A DNA stretch of 64,000 bases from the NCBI RefSeq assembly GCF_042685745.1, contig NZ_JBHUNT010000001.1, positions 5,518,001 to 5,582,000 on the forward strand, in the 5' to 3' direction. The stretch comes from Prauserella_A oleivorans (lineage in GTDB: Bacteria; Actinomycetota; Actinomycetes; Mycobacteriales; Pseudonocardiaceae). The translations under genes were made by a program, and so were the position numbers. The notes under the pieces were generated by a model. It did no database searches and had not been told where the DNA came from. It was given only the letters and a program-made list of their open reading frames with translations. Positions 52,596-61,151 of this stretch are shown piece after piece. How positions within the stretch are numbered: position 1 is the first letter of the stretch; each line of letters begins with the position of its first letter.

Positions 52596-53393
52596 TCAGA
52601 GCAGCTCGCTCACGGCACCCGCGGCCCGGCGCAGGCCGTCGAGGGCGACGTCGGTGGAATGCGGGTACAGCGCGTTGTAGGCGAGCCGGAAGAGTGTCGC
52701 GCGCAACAGCAGCTGCGACCATTCCGGCAGATGAGACCAGCGACGGAACAGGTCGGTGTCGGCGTCGCCCCAGGCGACCGCGTCGACGGCGGCCACGGCC
52801 GCACCCCACTCGGCGGGCCGGAAGGCGGGAACGAAGTCGACGATGCCGGGCGGAGCGTCGCCGTCGAAGAGCACCGTGCCGAACAGCTCACTGTGCACGA
52901 GCTGGTCCGGTGAGGCCACCGGGCGCCGGGCGGGCGCGAGGATCTCGAACCACCGGCCGCCCTTGCGCTCGTCGAGCTCCATCTCCAGCTCGCCCCATGC
53001 CAGCCGTTCCGCGTCGGCGGCGATGCCCTGCCGTGCGGGAACGGTGTCGGGCCGGGCCAACTCCGCGGTGGCCTGGTGCAGTTTGACGGCCGTGAGCACG
53101 ATCTCGTCGGGCCGGTTCTCCGGCTTGCCGGACACGTACCGGCTGGCCGCCCAGCCGCCGATCACCCACCTGCCGTCGGTGGTGCGCAGCGGACGTGCGA
53201 TCCGCAGATCCGGGACGTCGAGCGCGGCGAACGTACGGGCCAGCCACACCGCGTGGGCGCGATCGGCGACCTGGCGCAGCACCACCTCGCCGCAGCGCCA
53301 CGCCGTGCCGCCGGGGAGCGGCTCGGCGTCGACGGCGCCCAGGCCGAACGCCGTGCACACATGCGCGGGGGGACGTTCAGTGGTAGGCGGCAC
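52596..53393 (-). CDS. TIGR02569 family protein
   Basis: About 265 residues from GTG 53393; a longer start at 53468 exists. Matches the actinobacterial TIGR02569 family: kinase-like or aminoglycoside phosphotransferase-like N-terminus (GGTAWRCGEVVLRQVAD), WVIGGWAASRYVSG near 80, and HSELFGTVLFDGDAPPGIVDFVPAFRP near 165. Function unknown. Next to moeZ as in mycobacteria (Rv3205c-Rv3206c). Confidence 0.85.
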   Translation of the reverse strand: MPPTTERPPAHVCTAFGLGAVDAEPLPGGTAWRCGEVVLRQVADRAHAVWLARTFAALDVPDLRIARPLRTTDGRWVIGGWAASRYVSGKPENRPDEIVLTAVKLHQATAELARPDTVPARQGIAADAERLAWGELEMELDERKGGRWFEILAPARRPVASPDQLVHSELFGTVLFDGDAPPGIVDFVPAFRPAEWGAAVAAVDAVAWGDADTDLFRRWSHLPEWSQLLLRATLFRLAYNALYPHSTDVALDGLRRAAGAVSELL

Positions 53394-53540
53394 AGCGTCG
53401 GACGTTACCGCGACCACACAACGGGCGGCGAGAGGCGCTCCGGCACCCGACGACAACGAATCCGACACGACGCGAGGGCCCCGCCCGCGCCGTGACGCGA
53501 ACGGGGCCCTCGCTGCACCCGGAAACCGGCTTGTGGTGAA

Positions 53541-54719
53541 TCAGTAGGTCGGCAGGCTGGTGTCGATCTGCTTGGCCCAGGCGAGCACGCCGCCACCGAG
53601 GTGGGTGGCGTCCTTGAACCCGGCGCGGTGCAGGGCGGCCAGCGCCTCGGCCGAGCGGGCACCCGACTTGCAGTGCAGCACGATCGGCTTGTCCTGCGGC
53701 AGCTCCGCCAGCGCCTCCCCCGAGAGGATCCGGTCCTTCGGGATCAGCTTGGCGCCCTTGATGTTGACGATCTCGTATTCGTGCGGCTCGCGGACGTCGA
53801 TGAGCTCGAAGTCCTCGCCCGCGTCGAACTTGGCCTTCAGCTCCGCCGGGGTGATGGTGCTGCCCGACGCCGCCTGCTGCGCCTCGTCCGACACGACACC
53901 GCAGAACGCCTCGTAGTCGATCAGCTCGGTGATCTTCGGGGTGTCCGGATCCTTGCGGATCTTCACCTCGCGGTAGCGCATCTCGAGCGCGTCGTAGCTG
54001 ATGAGCCTGCCGAGCAGTGGCTCACCGATGCCCGTGATGAGCTTGATCGCCTCGGTCACCATGATCGAGCCGATGGACGCGCAGAGCACGCCCAGCACAC
54101 CGCCCTCGGCGCACGACGGCACCATGCCGGGAGGCGGCGGCTCGGGGTAGAGGTCGCGGTAGTTGAGGCCCTGGCCGTTCGGCGCGTCCTCCCAGAACAC
54201 GCTGACCTGGCCCTCGAACCGAAAGATCGACCCCCACACGTACGGCTTGCCCAGCAGCACGGCGGCGTCGTTCACCAGGTAACGCGTGGCGAAGTTGTCC
54301 GTGCCGTCCAGGATCAGGTCGTAGCCGCGGAAGACGTCCAGCGCGTTGTCCGTCGTCAACTGCTCCTGGTGAAGGACGACGTTGACGAACGGGTTGATCT
54401 CCGCCACCGACTCCTTCGCCGACTGCGCCTTCGGCTTGCCGACGTCGGACTGGCCGTGGATGACCTGGCGCTGCAGGTTCGACTCGTCGACGACATCGAA
54501 GTCGATGACGCCGAGAGTGCCCACCCCGGCGGCGGCGAGATACAGCAGCGCCGGGCTGCCCAGGCCTCCGGCCCCGATCACCAGCACCTTCGCGTTCTTC
54601 AGCCGCTTCTGCCCGTCCATCCCGACATCCGGGATGATGAGGTGCCGGCTGTAGCGCGCCACCTCCTCCTTGGTGAGCTCGGCAGCCGGCTCGACGAGCG
54701 GCGGCAGCGTACCCGACAT
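53541..54719 (-). CDS. moeZ: Adenylyltransferase/sulfurtransferase MoeZ
   Basis: 392 residues from ATG 54719 (GGAGG at proper spacing; upstream ATGs are less likely). ThiF/UBA-like adenylyltransferase with LVIGAGGLGSPALLYLAAAG near 46 and DGTDNFATRYL near 135, then a rhodanese domain with active Cys in VLHCKSGARSAEAL near 355. Activates sulfur-carrier proteins (MoaD-, CysO- or ThiS-like) by adenylation and sulfur transfer for molybdopterin and cysteine synthesis; molybdopterin is used by NasA here. Confidence 0.95.
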   Translation of the reverse strand: MSGTLPPLVEPAAELTKEEVARYSRHLIIPDVGMDGQKRLKNAKVLVIGAGGLGSPALLYLAAAGVGTLGVIDFDVVDESNLQRQVIHGQSDVGKPKAQSAKESVAEINPFVNVVLHQEQLTTDNALDVFRGYDLILDGTDNFATRYLVNDAAVLLGKPYVWGSIFRFEGQVSVFWEDAPNGQGLNYRDLYPEPPPPGMVPSCAEGGVLGVLCASIGSIMVTEAIKLITGIGEPLLGRLISYDALEMRYREVKIRKDPDTPKITELIDYEAFCGVVSDEAQQAASGSTITPAELKAKFDAGEDFELIDVREPHEYEIVNIKGAKLIPKDRILSGEALAELPQDKPIVLHCKSGARSAEALAALHRAGFKDATHLGGGVLAWAKQIDTSLPTY

Positions 54720-54812
54720 CAGGTCCTCCATCTCGCGCTTATCGCGGTCCATCAATCTATAACCGCTGGAGCGGTCCAGAACTTCCCCGCGTCCACATCC
54801 TGGACGCCAGGG

Positions 54813-55952
54813 TCAGCGCGCCTGTGGGTTCGGCCACGCGTTGGGCTTGCAGACCTTGCCGTCGGCGGGCACGGTGCCCTGGTCCCCGCCCGGCGTGTTG
54901 TTGAGCCGGGCCACGTAGTCGTTGGCGACGCCGAACGTCTGCTGCATCATCACCGGCGCCAGCGCGCCGTCCTGCGCGCAGCCCTCGTGGCCGTTGCCGA
55001 GCGCGTGCCCGACCTCGTGGTTGATGGCGTACTGGCGGTACCCGATCATGTCGCCGCTGAAGGCGAGCGCACCCCGCACCCAGCGGGCGAGGTTGATGAC
55101 GACGCGGTTCTCACCGTCGACGTCGCGGCGATAACAGGAGGCCTCGAACGGGATCGAGTTGCCGCAGATGTCCGGCCGGTGCGCGGTGTCGGGCGTGGTC
55201 AGGCTGACCCGGAAGTCGGGGTCGGGATGGCTCGCGTCGACCCGCTGCAGCGACACCTCGCCGGTTCCCGTCCAGCTGCGCGGATCGGAGAGGATGCCCT
55301 CGACGGCCTGCGCGAACCCGTCGTCGCCGAGGTAGCTCGCCGGGTCGATCCCGTCCTCGACCTCCACGGTGTAGGTGTAGAGCTCCCCGCCGTCGCCGGC
55401 CTTCCGGCCGGTGCCCGGCACGACGTGCCAGGTGCCCCTGCCCTTGCGGGTGTAGTCGCCGCCCTCGGGCAGCTTCGCAGTCGGGATGTTGAGGTCGACC
55501 TGCTCGGCGGGCTGCTCGGGCACGCCGGCTGCCTCACCGGAGGACAGCGTGCTCGACGTGCCGGAACTCCCGCTGTCGCCGCTCGCGCCGAGTTCGGGAT
55601 CCGTGCGCGTGGTGTCCACCACGACGAGCGCGGTGATGACCAGCAGCACCGGGACGGCGTAGACCCGCCAGCCGTAGGTGCTGAGCAGCCTGCGCAGCTT
55701 CGACCGCCGGCGAGGCGGTGTGTCGCCGTCCGTGCCCGCCGTCCCGGACTCGTCCCCGGTCGCGGGCTCGTCGGCGTCCTGCCGTGGCCGCCACGACGCC
55801 CGCAGCGGCTCGCCCGTCGCCCTGCGTGTCCCCGGGCGGTAGCGGTCGCCGGAGGCGCGGTCGCCGCGGGCGCCGCGCCCGCGGGCACGGCTGGTGGCGC
55901 CTCCGTCCGCAGGCCCGGTTCGCGAACCGTCACGCCGTGCTCCGTGCGACAC
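54813..55952 (-). CDS. DUF3152 protein, membrane-anchored, metzincin-like zinc motif
   Basis: About 379 residues from GTG 55952 (start uncertain). A basic cytoplasmic part precedes one membrane helix (about 95-117) and an extracytoplasmic DUF3152 domain. It contains HEVGHALGNGHEGC near 325, an HExxHxxGxxH zinc pattern, and a Met in PVMMQQTFG about 20 residues on that could act as a Met-turn. Two Cys pairs may form disulfides. Family function is not established; a zinc protease role is inferred. Follows moeZ as in Rv3207c. Confidence 0.88.
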   Translation of the reverse strand: MSHGARRDGSRTGPADGGATSRARGRGARGDRASGDRYRPGTRRATGEPLRASWRPRQDADEPATGDESGTAGTDGDTPPRRRSKLRRLLSTYGWRVYAVPVLLVITALVVVDTTRTDPELGASGDSGSSGTSSTLSSGEAAGVPEQPAEQVDLNIPTAKLPEGGDYTRKGRGTWHVVPGTGRKAGDGGELYTYTVEVEDGIDPASYLGDDGFAQAVEGILSDPRSWTGTGEVSLQRVDASHPDPDFRVSLTTPDTAHRPDICGNSIPFEASCYRRDVDGENRVVINLARWVRGALAFSGDMIGYRQYAINHEVGHALGNGHEGCAQDGALAPVMMQQTFGVANDYVARLNNTPGGDQGTVPADGKVCKPNAWPNPQAR

Positions 55953-56030
55953 CCTGTCCACGGGCCAAGGGTGCCACACGCCCGCGATGTCACAGGGCGG
56001 CACCGGCCGCGCAGTGGTCCGGGCCTCTCC

Positions 56031-57053
56031 TCACCACCGGCCCGATTCGACGTGTTCCCACATCCCCAGCACGGCCCGCGCCACGGTCACCGGACGCTCC
56101 ATCTGAGCGACGTGCCCGGTCCTCGGGAGCACCAGCAACCGCGCGTTCGGGATGAGCTTCGCGGTGCGCTGCGCCCTGCGCACGGAGATCACCTTGTCGT
56201 GGGTGCCCCATACGACAAGCGTCGGTGCCTGCACCGTCGGCGCCACGCGCCAGAGCGAGTTGGCGCCCCGGCTGAACCACGTGCGGAAGATCTCTAACGT
56301 GCTGCGCGCCATCGCCAGGTTGGCCCAGGCGAACTCCGCCCTCGCGCCGTGCTCCTCGGCGAGCTCGGCCAGCCGGTGCTCGGGGAAGGAGTCCGGGTCG
56401 GCGAAGCACAGCCGGATCACCTGCTGGGCCCGCTCGTGCGGGGTCAGCGCGGCGAGCTGCCTGCGCGCCCGCTTGCCGATCACCGGCAGGTAGGCCAAGG
56501 CGAGCCGCGGGTCGGAGAGCCTGCGCGGATCGAGCCGCCGGTCCGGCATCGCGGGCGAGATCAGCGTGAGTGTGCGCACGAGGTCCGGGCGCCGCGCGGC
56601 GAGTAGGAGCGCGACGGCGCCACCCATCGAGTTGCCCACGACGTGCACCGGGCCGGGCGCGTCCCCCTCGATGAAGGAGGCGACGACGTCCGAGTGGGCG
56701 GTCAGGCTGAACGGGAAGCCGTCCAGCGGTTCGGAGAAGCCGAATCCGGGCAGATCGAGTGCCACGCCCTCGGCGTGCGGCGCGAGTTGGGCGGCCAGGT
56801 CGGTCCAGTTGGTGGAGGAGCCGCCGAGTCCGTGCACGTAGACCACGCGGGCGTCCTCCGCACCGGGCGTGCGCCGGACGTGCAGCCGCAGGTCCCCTAC
56901 CCTTTCGGTGCTGCCCTCCCACGGCGTGAGCGTGGGGTCGAACGGCGGCAACGGCGCGGTCGACAGGGGAACGTGCGTCAGTGGCGCCCGCCTGCCGGCG
57001 GGTGCGGCGAGGCGGCCGGGCAGTGTTTCGGACACGACTCCAGGATGCCTCAT
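56031..57053 (-). CDS. Alpha/beta hydrolase
   Basis: About 340 residues from ATG 57053 (GTG 57035 possible). Alpha/beta-hydrolase fold: oxyanion region YVHGLGGSSTNW near 88, nucleophile elbow VGNSMGGAVAL near 155, catalytic Asp in VVWGTHDKVI near 275, and His in LPRTGHVAQMERP near 310. No signal peptide. Resembles LipV-type or MhpC-type hydrolases; substrate unknown. Same strand as DUF3152, divergent from the TetR gene. Confidence 0.9.
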   Translation of the reverse strand: MRHPGVVSETLPGRLAAPAGRRAPLTHVPLSTAPLPPFDPTLTPWEGSTERVGDLRLHVRRTPGAEDARVVYVHGLGGSSTNWTDLAAQLAPHAEGVALDLPGFGFSEPLDGFPFSLTAHSDVVASFIEGDAPGPVHVVGNSMGGAVALLLAARRPDLVRTLTLISPAMPDRRLDPRRLSDPRLALAYLPVIGKRARRQLAALTPHERAQQVIRLCFADPDSFPEHRLAELAEEHGARAEFAWANLAMARSTLEIFRTWFSRGANSLWRVAPTVQAPTLVVWGTHDKVISVRRAQRTAKLIPNARLLVLPRTGHVAQMERPVTVARAVLGMWEHVESGRW

Positions 57054-57175
57054 GGCACCGGTCTTGGCGTCCGGCGCGTACCGGCGAGTAATGTTCGACG
57101 GGATGAAGTTCTGGAGGGCCGCATGACTATGCGGACCGACCGGGTGCGGGTGCCCCGCACGACAGTGGAGGCGGG

Positions 57176-57838
57176 ATGACTGAGACGGCGCGACCGCAGA
57201 CCGACGCGAGCGCGAGCACCGGATCGGCACAGTACGGCCGGGGAGTTCGGCTGCCCCGCACCGAGCGACGCGCACAACTGCTGGCCGCGGCGCAGCAGGT
57301 GTTCGCCGCGAACGGCTACCACGCCGCGGCGATGGACGACATCGCCGAACGTGCCGGGGTCAGCAAGCCGGTGCTCTACCAGCACTTCCCCGGCAAACTC
57401 GACCTCTACATCGCGCTGCTGGAAAGCCACGTCGACCACCTGGTGACGGCGGTGCGGGCGGCCCTCGCCTCCACCACCGACAACAAGCAGCGGGTGAAGA
57501 ACGCCGTCGGCGCGTTCTTCGACTTCGTCAACGGCGACGCCGGTGCGTTCCGCATGGTCTTCGAGTCGGACCTGCGTGGTGAGCCCGCCGTCCAGGAGGC
57601 CGTGGACCGCGCCACGTCGGCGACCGTCGACGCGATCGCCGAGACGATCATGTCCGACGTGGGCCTGGTCGAGGAGAAGGCCCGGCTGCTGGCCGTCGGC
57701 CTGGTCGGGATGAGCCAGGTCAGCGCACGCTACTGGCTCAACCAGAACAGCTCGATCAGCCGGGACGACGCCGTGGCCCTCACCTCGACGCTGGCGTGGC
57801 GCGGGATCGGCGCGGGCTTCCCGCTGCAGCACCCGTGA
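57176..57838 (+). CDS. TetR family transcriptional regulator
   Basis: 220 residues. N-terminal TetR HTH (RRAQLLAAAQQVFAANGYHAAAMDDIAERAGVSKPVLYQHFPGK, residues about 31-74) and an all-helical ligand-binding domain. The homologue in mycobacteria (Rv3208) sits between DUF3152 and DUF3107 genes; here DUF3107 is 3 kb away because of an insert. Its 3' end overlaps the next, opposite-strand gene by 59 nt. Confidence 0.92.
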   Translation: MTETARPQTDASASTGSAQYGRGVRLPRTERRAQLLAAAQQVFAANGYHAAAMDDIAERAGVSKPVLYQHFPGKLDLYIALLESHVDHLVTAVRAALASTTDNKQRVKNAVGAFFDFVNGDAGAFRMVFESDLRGEPAVQEAVDRATSATVDAIAETIMSDVGLVEEKARLLAVGLVGMSQVSARYWLNQNSSISRDDAVALTSTLAWRGIGAGFPLQHP

Positions 57839-58691
57839 GCTCGGCGAGCACCGCGGCGACCTCGCGGTGCCGTTCCTGAGCCAGCATGTGCCCCGCACCC
57901 GGGTAGAGCACGAGCCGCGCACCGGGCAGTTCCTCGGCGATGGCCTCCGCGTGCGGGAGCGGGGTCAGCCGGTCGGCCTCACCGGCGAGCACCACGGCCC
58001 GCGTCGTGCGCAGCGCCGCGAGCGCGGTCCGGCGGTCGTGCAGGTTGATGGCGTTCTGGAACCCGCCGAGGCTGCGCGGATGTGCCCGCAGCAGCTGGTC
58101 GGCCACCGACGCGACGTCGGCGCGCCGGGGCTTCCTGCCGAACACGAGCCACCGCGCACCGGCCTTCGCCGCCGCGGGGCCGACCGGCAGCGCGTCCTTG
58201 CGGTACTCGAGCAGCAGCTTCGCCAGCCGGCGTTCCACGCGCGTGGCCGCCCTGCCCAGCGCACCCGGCAGGCCGAGCGTGATCCGGTCCATGTTGCCGC
58301 AGGAGGTGGCCACGAACGCCACTCCGGCGACCCGCTCGGCCACGAGATCCGGATGCCGGTCGGCCAGTGCCATGATCGTCATGCCGCCCAGCGAGTGCCC
58401 GGCGAGCACGATCCGGCCGTCCGGCACCCGGCCGGCGAGGAGCTCGGCCAGGTCGTCGGCGAGCTGGTCGATGGTCGCGGTGCCGGGCGGCGCGGGCGAG
58501 GAGGAGCCGTGCCCGCGCAGGTCGTAGCGCAGGATCCGCACCGACGGCGGCAGCTCGCGCACCACGCGGTCCCAGGTCCGCAGGTCCTGGGTCCACCCGT
58601 GCACCAGCACAAGCGTGACCTCGGCGTCGGCCGGGCCGGTGAGCTCGGTGTGCAGGCGCGTTCCGTCGGTGGTGACGAACGGCTCGCTCAT
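57780..58691 (-). CDS. Alpha/beta hydrolase
   Basis: 303 residues from ATG 58691. Motifs: LVHGWTQDLRTWDRV near 33, nucleophile LAGHSLGGMTIMAL near 105, acid Asp in LAGEADRLTPL near 245, and His in YPGAGHMLAQERH near 275. Similar to non-haem peroxidase or epoxide-hydrolase-like enzymes. Overlaps the diiron oxygenase stop by 4 nt, so both act in one pathway or condition. The 3' end overlaps the TetR gene. Confidence 0.9.
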   Translation of the reverse strand: MSEPFVTTDGTRLHTELTGPADAEVTLVLVHGWTQDLRTWDRVVRELPPSVRILRYDLRGHGSSSPAPPGTATIDQLADDLAELLAGRVPDGRIVLAGHSLGGMTIMALADRHPDLVAERVAGVAFVATSCGNMDRITLGLPGALGRAATRVERRLAKLLLEYRKDALPVGPAAAKAGARWLVFGRKPRRADVASVADQLLRAHPRSLGGFQNAINLHDRRTALAALRTTRAVVLAGEADRLTPLPHAEAIAEELPGARLVLYPGAGHMLAQERHREVAAVLAELTGAAAGSPRRSRATPASR

Positions 58692-59590
58692 CGCGGCAGC
58701 AGGAACGAGCTGCGCCACAGGTGCATGCCCGGCGCGCCGACCAGACCGGCCTCCTCCAGGAACGGCATGATCCGCTCGCCGGAGTACCGGATGGTCTCCT
58801 GCCAGTTCGGGTTGTTCAGCGCGGCCTGGTAGCCGTCGCGCGGGCGGATACCGACGGCCTTGTAGACGTGCGGGTTGATGAGGCTGCGCGTGATGTGCCA
58901 CGAGACGTAGGCGATGAGCCAGCGCTGGTAGATCCACTCGGCCTTCGACAGCGTCTTGACCCGCCGCATGACCTCCTCGCGCGCGAAGGTGACGTGCCGC
59001 GCCTCCTCCAGCACGTGAATCCGGTTGACCATGCGCACCAGCGGCTGGATCTCGGGGTCGTTCATCTGCTCGCGCTGGAGCCGGTCGAGGATCTCCTCGG
59101 CGACCAGGATGGAGCCGTACAACGCGGGGCCGTAGCCGATGACGGGCAGGATCTTGGACAGCTTGTGCCGCCACTTCACCGGCCCGTACGCGGGGCAGCC
59201 GATGCGCTCGGCCATGCGCGCGAACATCGTGGAGTGCCGGCACTCGTCGGCGATCTCGGTCAGCGCGTACTGGGCGTGCCGGGTGGTCGGGTCGGCGTCG
59301 TAGACCTCCTTGAGCAGCAGCTGCATGAGGATGACCTCGAACCAGAGGCCGTTGGTCGCGACGCTGGCGATCTCGTGCTTACCGAGCTCGATGCGCTGCT
59401 GCGGCGTCAGCTTCTCCCACAGCTCGGTGCCGTAGAGGCTGGACCGGTGTTCGGGGATGTAGCGCTTGCCCTCGACCAGTGGCGCGTCCCAGTCGATGTC
59501 GACCTCGGGGTCGTAGAACTTGTTGGCCGATGACTTCAGCAGCCGGTCGGCTGTCTTCTCGCGTCCTGCGTCGTCCAGGGTCCGCGTCAT
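58688..59590 (-). CDS. AurF-like diiron oxygenase
   Basis: 300 residues from ATG 59590. Ferritin-like helical bundle of the AurF/diiron oxygenase family: ligands Glu in ELGKHEIASVATNG, ExxH in EIADECRHSTMFARM near 115, Glu in LVAEEILDRL near 168, and ExxH in VLEEARHVTFAREEV near 198. AurF N-oxygenates arylamines; relatives act on other substrates. Operon with the alpha/beta hydrolase, divergent from a TetR gene. Confidence 0.9.
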   Translation of the reverse strand: MTRTLDDAGREKTADRLLKSSANKFYDPEVDIDWDAPLVEGKRYIPEHRSSLYGTELWEKLTPQQRIELGKHEIASVATNGLWFEVILMQLLLKEVYDADPTTRHAQYALTEIADECRHSTMFARMAERIGCPAYGPVKWRHKLSKILPVIGYGPALYGSILVAEEILDRLQREQMNDPEIQPLVRMVNRIHVLEEARHVTFAREEVMRRVKTLSKAEWIYQRWLIAYVSWHITRSLINPHVYKAVGIRPRDGYQAALNNPNWQETIRYSGERIMPFLEEAGLVGAPGMHLWRSSFLLPR

Positions 59591-59617
59591 CGCGGCCACC
59601 ATCCTTCCCGACTGGAT

Positions 59618-59638
59618 GTAACTTCCGGTAACAGTTAC
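59618..59638. promoter_or_regulatory. Candidate TetR operator and divergent promoter
   Basis: GTAAC occurs at 59618-59622, and GTAACAGTTAC at 59628-59638 is a perfect 11-bp inverted repeat. They lie in the 67-nt gap between aurF-like and tetR genes; a TAGCAT -10 candidate follows just before the TetR start. Binding by the divergent TetR protein is inferred. Confidence 0.6.
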
Positions 59639-59657
59639 TTCTGGTAGCATGAAGTCC

Positions 59658-60440
59658 ATGTCCGACCGTGTCAAGCGCAACAGTCCGGCGCCCGTCGATC
59701 AGGGCACGACGCCCGGCTCCGGCGACGCCCGCCGCGACCGGTGGCGCAAGCACCGCATCGCCCGGCGCGCCGAGTTCGTCGACGCCGCGCTCGCCGCGCT
59801 CGAGGAACACGGTCCCGACCTGGGCATGGAGGACGTCGCCGCGGCCGCGGGCGTCACCAAGCCCGTGCTGTACCGGCACTTCGGGGACAAGGCCGACCTG
59901 TATCTGGCGCTCGGGGAGCGCGGCACGGACCTGCTGTTCCAGCGGCTGCTGCCGGCCATCAACGCCGAACTGGCCCCGGTGCCGCGGATCCGGATGGCGC
60001 TCGACGCGTTCTTCACGGTCATCGAACAACACCCGAACCTGTACCGGCTGCTCGCGCGCAGGCGCTTCGCCGACAAGCCCGTGGACGCCGACGTCGTCGC
60101 CGAGGACAAGGAACTCATCGCCACGGCACTGACGGCCCTGCTCGGCGACTACCTGCGCATGTTCAACCTGGACTCCGGCGCCGCCGAGCCGTGGGCACAC
60201 GGGGTGGTCGGCATGGTGCAGAACACGGGCGAATGGTGGCTGAACAAGCGGACCATGAGCCGCGACAGCGTCGTGGAGTACCTCACGCAGATCATCTGGG
60301 CGGCCATCGACGGACTGGCCAGGCAACACGGCCTGACGATCGATCCGAACAAGCCGCTCGAGGTGAACAAGGTCGTCCAGCTCTCCCGGAGCAGCGACCG
60401 GACAGCACGCACTGGCAACGAGGCTGGAGGAGCACGGTGA
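59658..60440 (+). CDS. TetR family transcriptional regulator
   Basis: About 260 residues from ATG 59658 (ATG 59649 is the alternative; a TAGCAT -10 candidate ends at the latter, which suggests a near-leaderless start). HTH of TetR type near residues 34-78 (AEFVDAALAALEEHGPDLGMEDVAAAAGVTKPVLYRHFGDK), then a ligand-binding domain and a polar tail. Probably represses the divergent aurF-hydrolase pair and itself. Its stop overlaps the DUF4873 start. Confidence 0.92.
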   Translation: MSDRVKRNSPAPVDQGTTPGSGDARRDRWRKHRIARRAEFVDAALAALEEHGPDLGMEDVAAAAGVTKPVLYRHFGDKADLYLALGERGTDLLFQRLLPAINAELAPVPRIRMALDAFFTVIEQHPNLYRLLARRRFADKPVDADVVAEDKELIATALTALLGDYLRMFNLDSGAAEPWAHGVVGMVQNTGEWWLNKRTMSRDSVVEYLTQIIWAAIDGLARQHGLTIDPNKPLEVNKVVQLSRSSDRTARTGNEAGGAR

Positions 60441-60775
60441 GCGAGCACGAGCACGAACACGACGAGGACGGCTACACCGGCGCCGCCACCCTGGTGGTGG
60501 ACGACACGGAGCTCGAGGTCGAGGTGGAGCTGCGCGGCCACTTCCAGCCGATCGACGGCTACTACCACTGGTACGGCCGCATCCGGCAGAGCGAGCGGCT
60601 CTCCGGGCTCGCGGGCGGTCGCAAGCGCAAGGTCGAGATCCGCACCCCGCACGGCACGGCGGCCGGCGAGATCTCCGACCCGGACCCGTGGGACCGCTAC
60701 CGCATCATGGGCACGAGCACGCCGCCGTTCGCGGTGCCCACGTCACTCGAGGAACTCGAGGAGCTGCCGGGCTGA
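60437..60775 (+). CDS. DUF4873 domain protein
   Basis: 112 residues from GTG 60437 (overlaps the TetR stop by 4 nt). Small beta-rich domain with GYTGAATLVVDDTELEVEVELRGHFQPIDGYYHWYGRI, the DUF4873 signature; often fused or next to flavin-dependent or diiron oxygenases. N-terminus has a His/Glu run. Function unknown; co-transcribed with the TetR gene. Confidence 0.85.
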   Translation: MSEHEHEHDEDGYTGAATLVVDDTELEVEVELRGHFQPIDGYYHWYGRIRQSERLSGLAGGRKRKVEIRTPHGTAAGEISDPDPWDRYRIMGTSTPPFAVPTSLEELEELPG

Positions 60776-60820
60776 ACCGGCACCGGCACCCGCACCGGCA
60801 CCCGCACCAGCACAGGACGA

Positions 60821-60855
60821 AACGGGCACCCGGCAGATCGAGCCGGGTGCCCGTT
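60821..60855. terminator. Bidirectional hairpin terminator
   Basis: A perfect 14-bp inverted repeat (60821-60834 with 60842-60855) separated by a 7-nt loop, AACGGGCACCCGGC on plus, lies between convergent DUF4873 and DUF3107 genes. A strong GC hairpin without a long U tract is typical of actinobacterial terminators. Confidence 0.8.
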
Positions 60856-60876
60856 GTCGTGAGCTGGGGTGTGTCG

Positions 60877-61107
60877 TCAGGAGCCGACGGCGAAACCGAC
60901 CCTGCGCACGTCCGACGGCGCGATCTCGACATACGCGATCCGGTCGGACGGGATCAGGTACTTGCGGCCCTTGTCGTCGGTCAGGCGGCACAGGCCGTCG
61001 TCGGCACTCAGCGCGTCGGCGACCAGCTTCTCGACCTCGTCGGCCGTCTGGCCGCTGGACACCACGAGCTCCCGCGGGGTGTCCTTGATGCCGATCTTGA
61101 CCTCCAC
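60877..61107 (-). CDS. DUF3107 protein
   Basis: 76 residues from GTG 61107 with GGAGG 6 nt upstream. Matches the small actinobacterial DUF3107 family (TB9.4/Rv3208A-like): EVKIGIKDTPRELVV at the N-terminus and YVEIAPSDVRRVGFAV at the C-terminus. It is cytoplasmic and immunogenic in M. tuberculosis; function unknown. Same strand as the ferritin-like gene upstream. Confidence 0.92.
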   Translation of the reverse strand: MEVKIGIKDTPRELVVSSGQTADEVEKLVADALSADDGLCRLTDDKGRKYLIPSDRIAYVEIAPSDVRRVGFAVGS

Positions 61108-61151
61108 GTGCAACCTCCGCCTGGTAAATGCCGGTGCGTTTCGAGTCAAGG

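Noticed and set aside
60775..60812. Short hexamer-like repeat (CACCGG/CACCCG) after the DUF4873 gene
   Set aside because: Simple sequence of low complexity next to a terminator; not enough to call an element.
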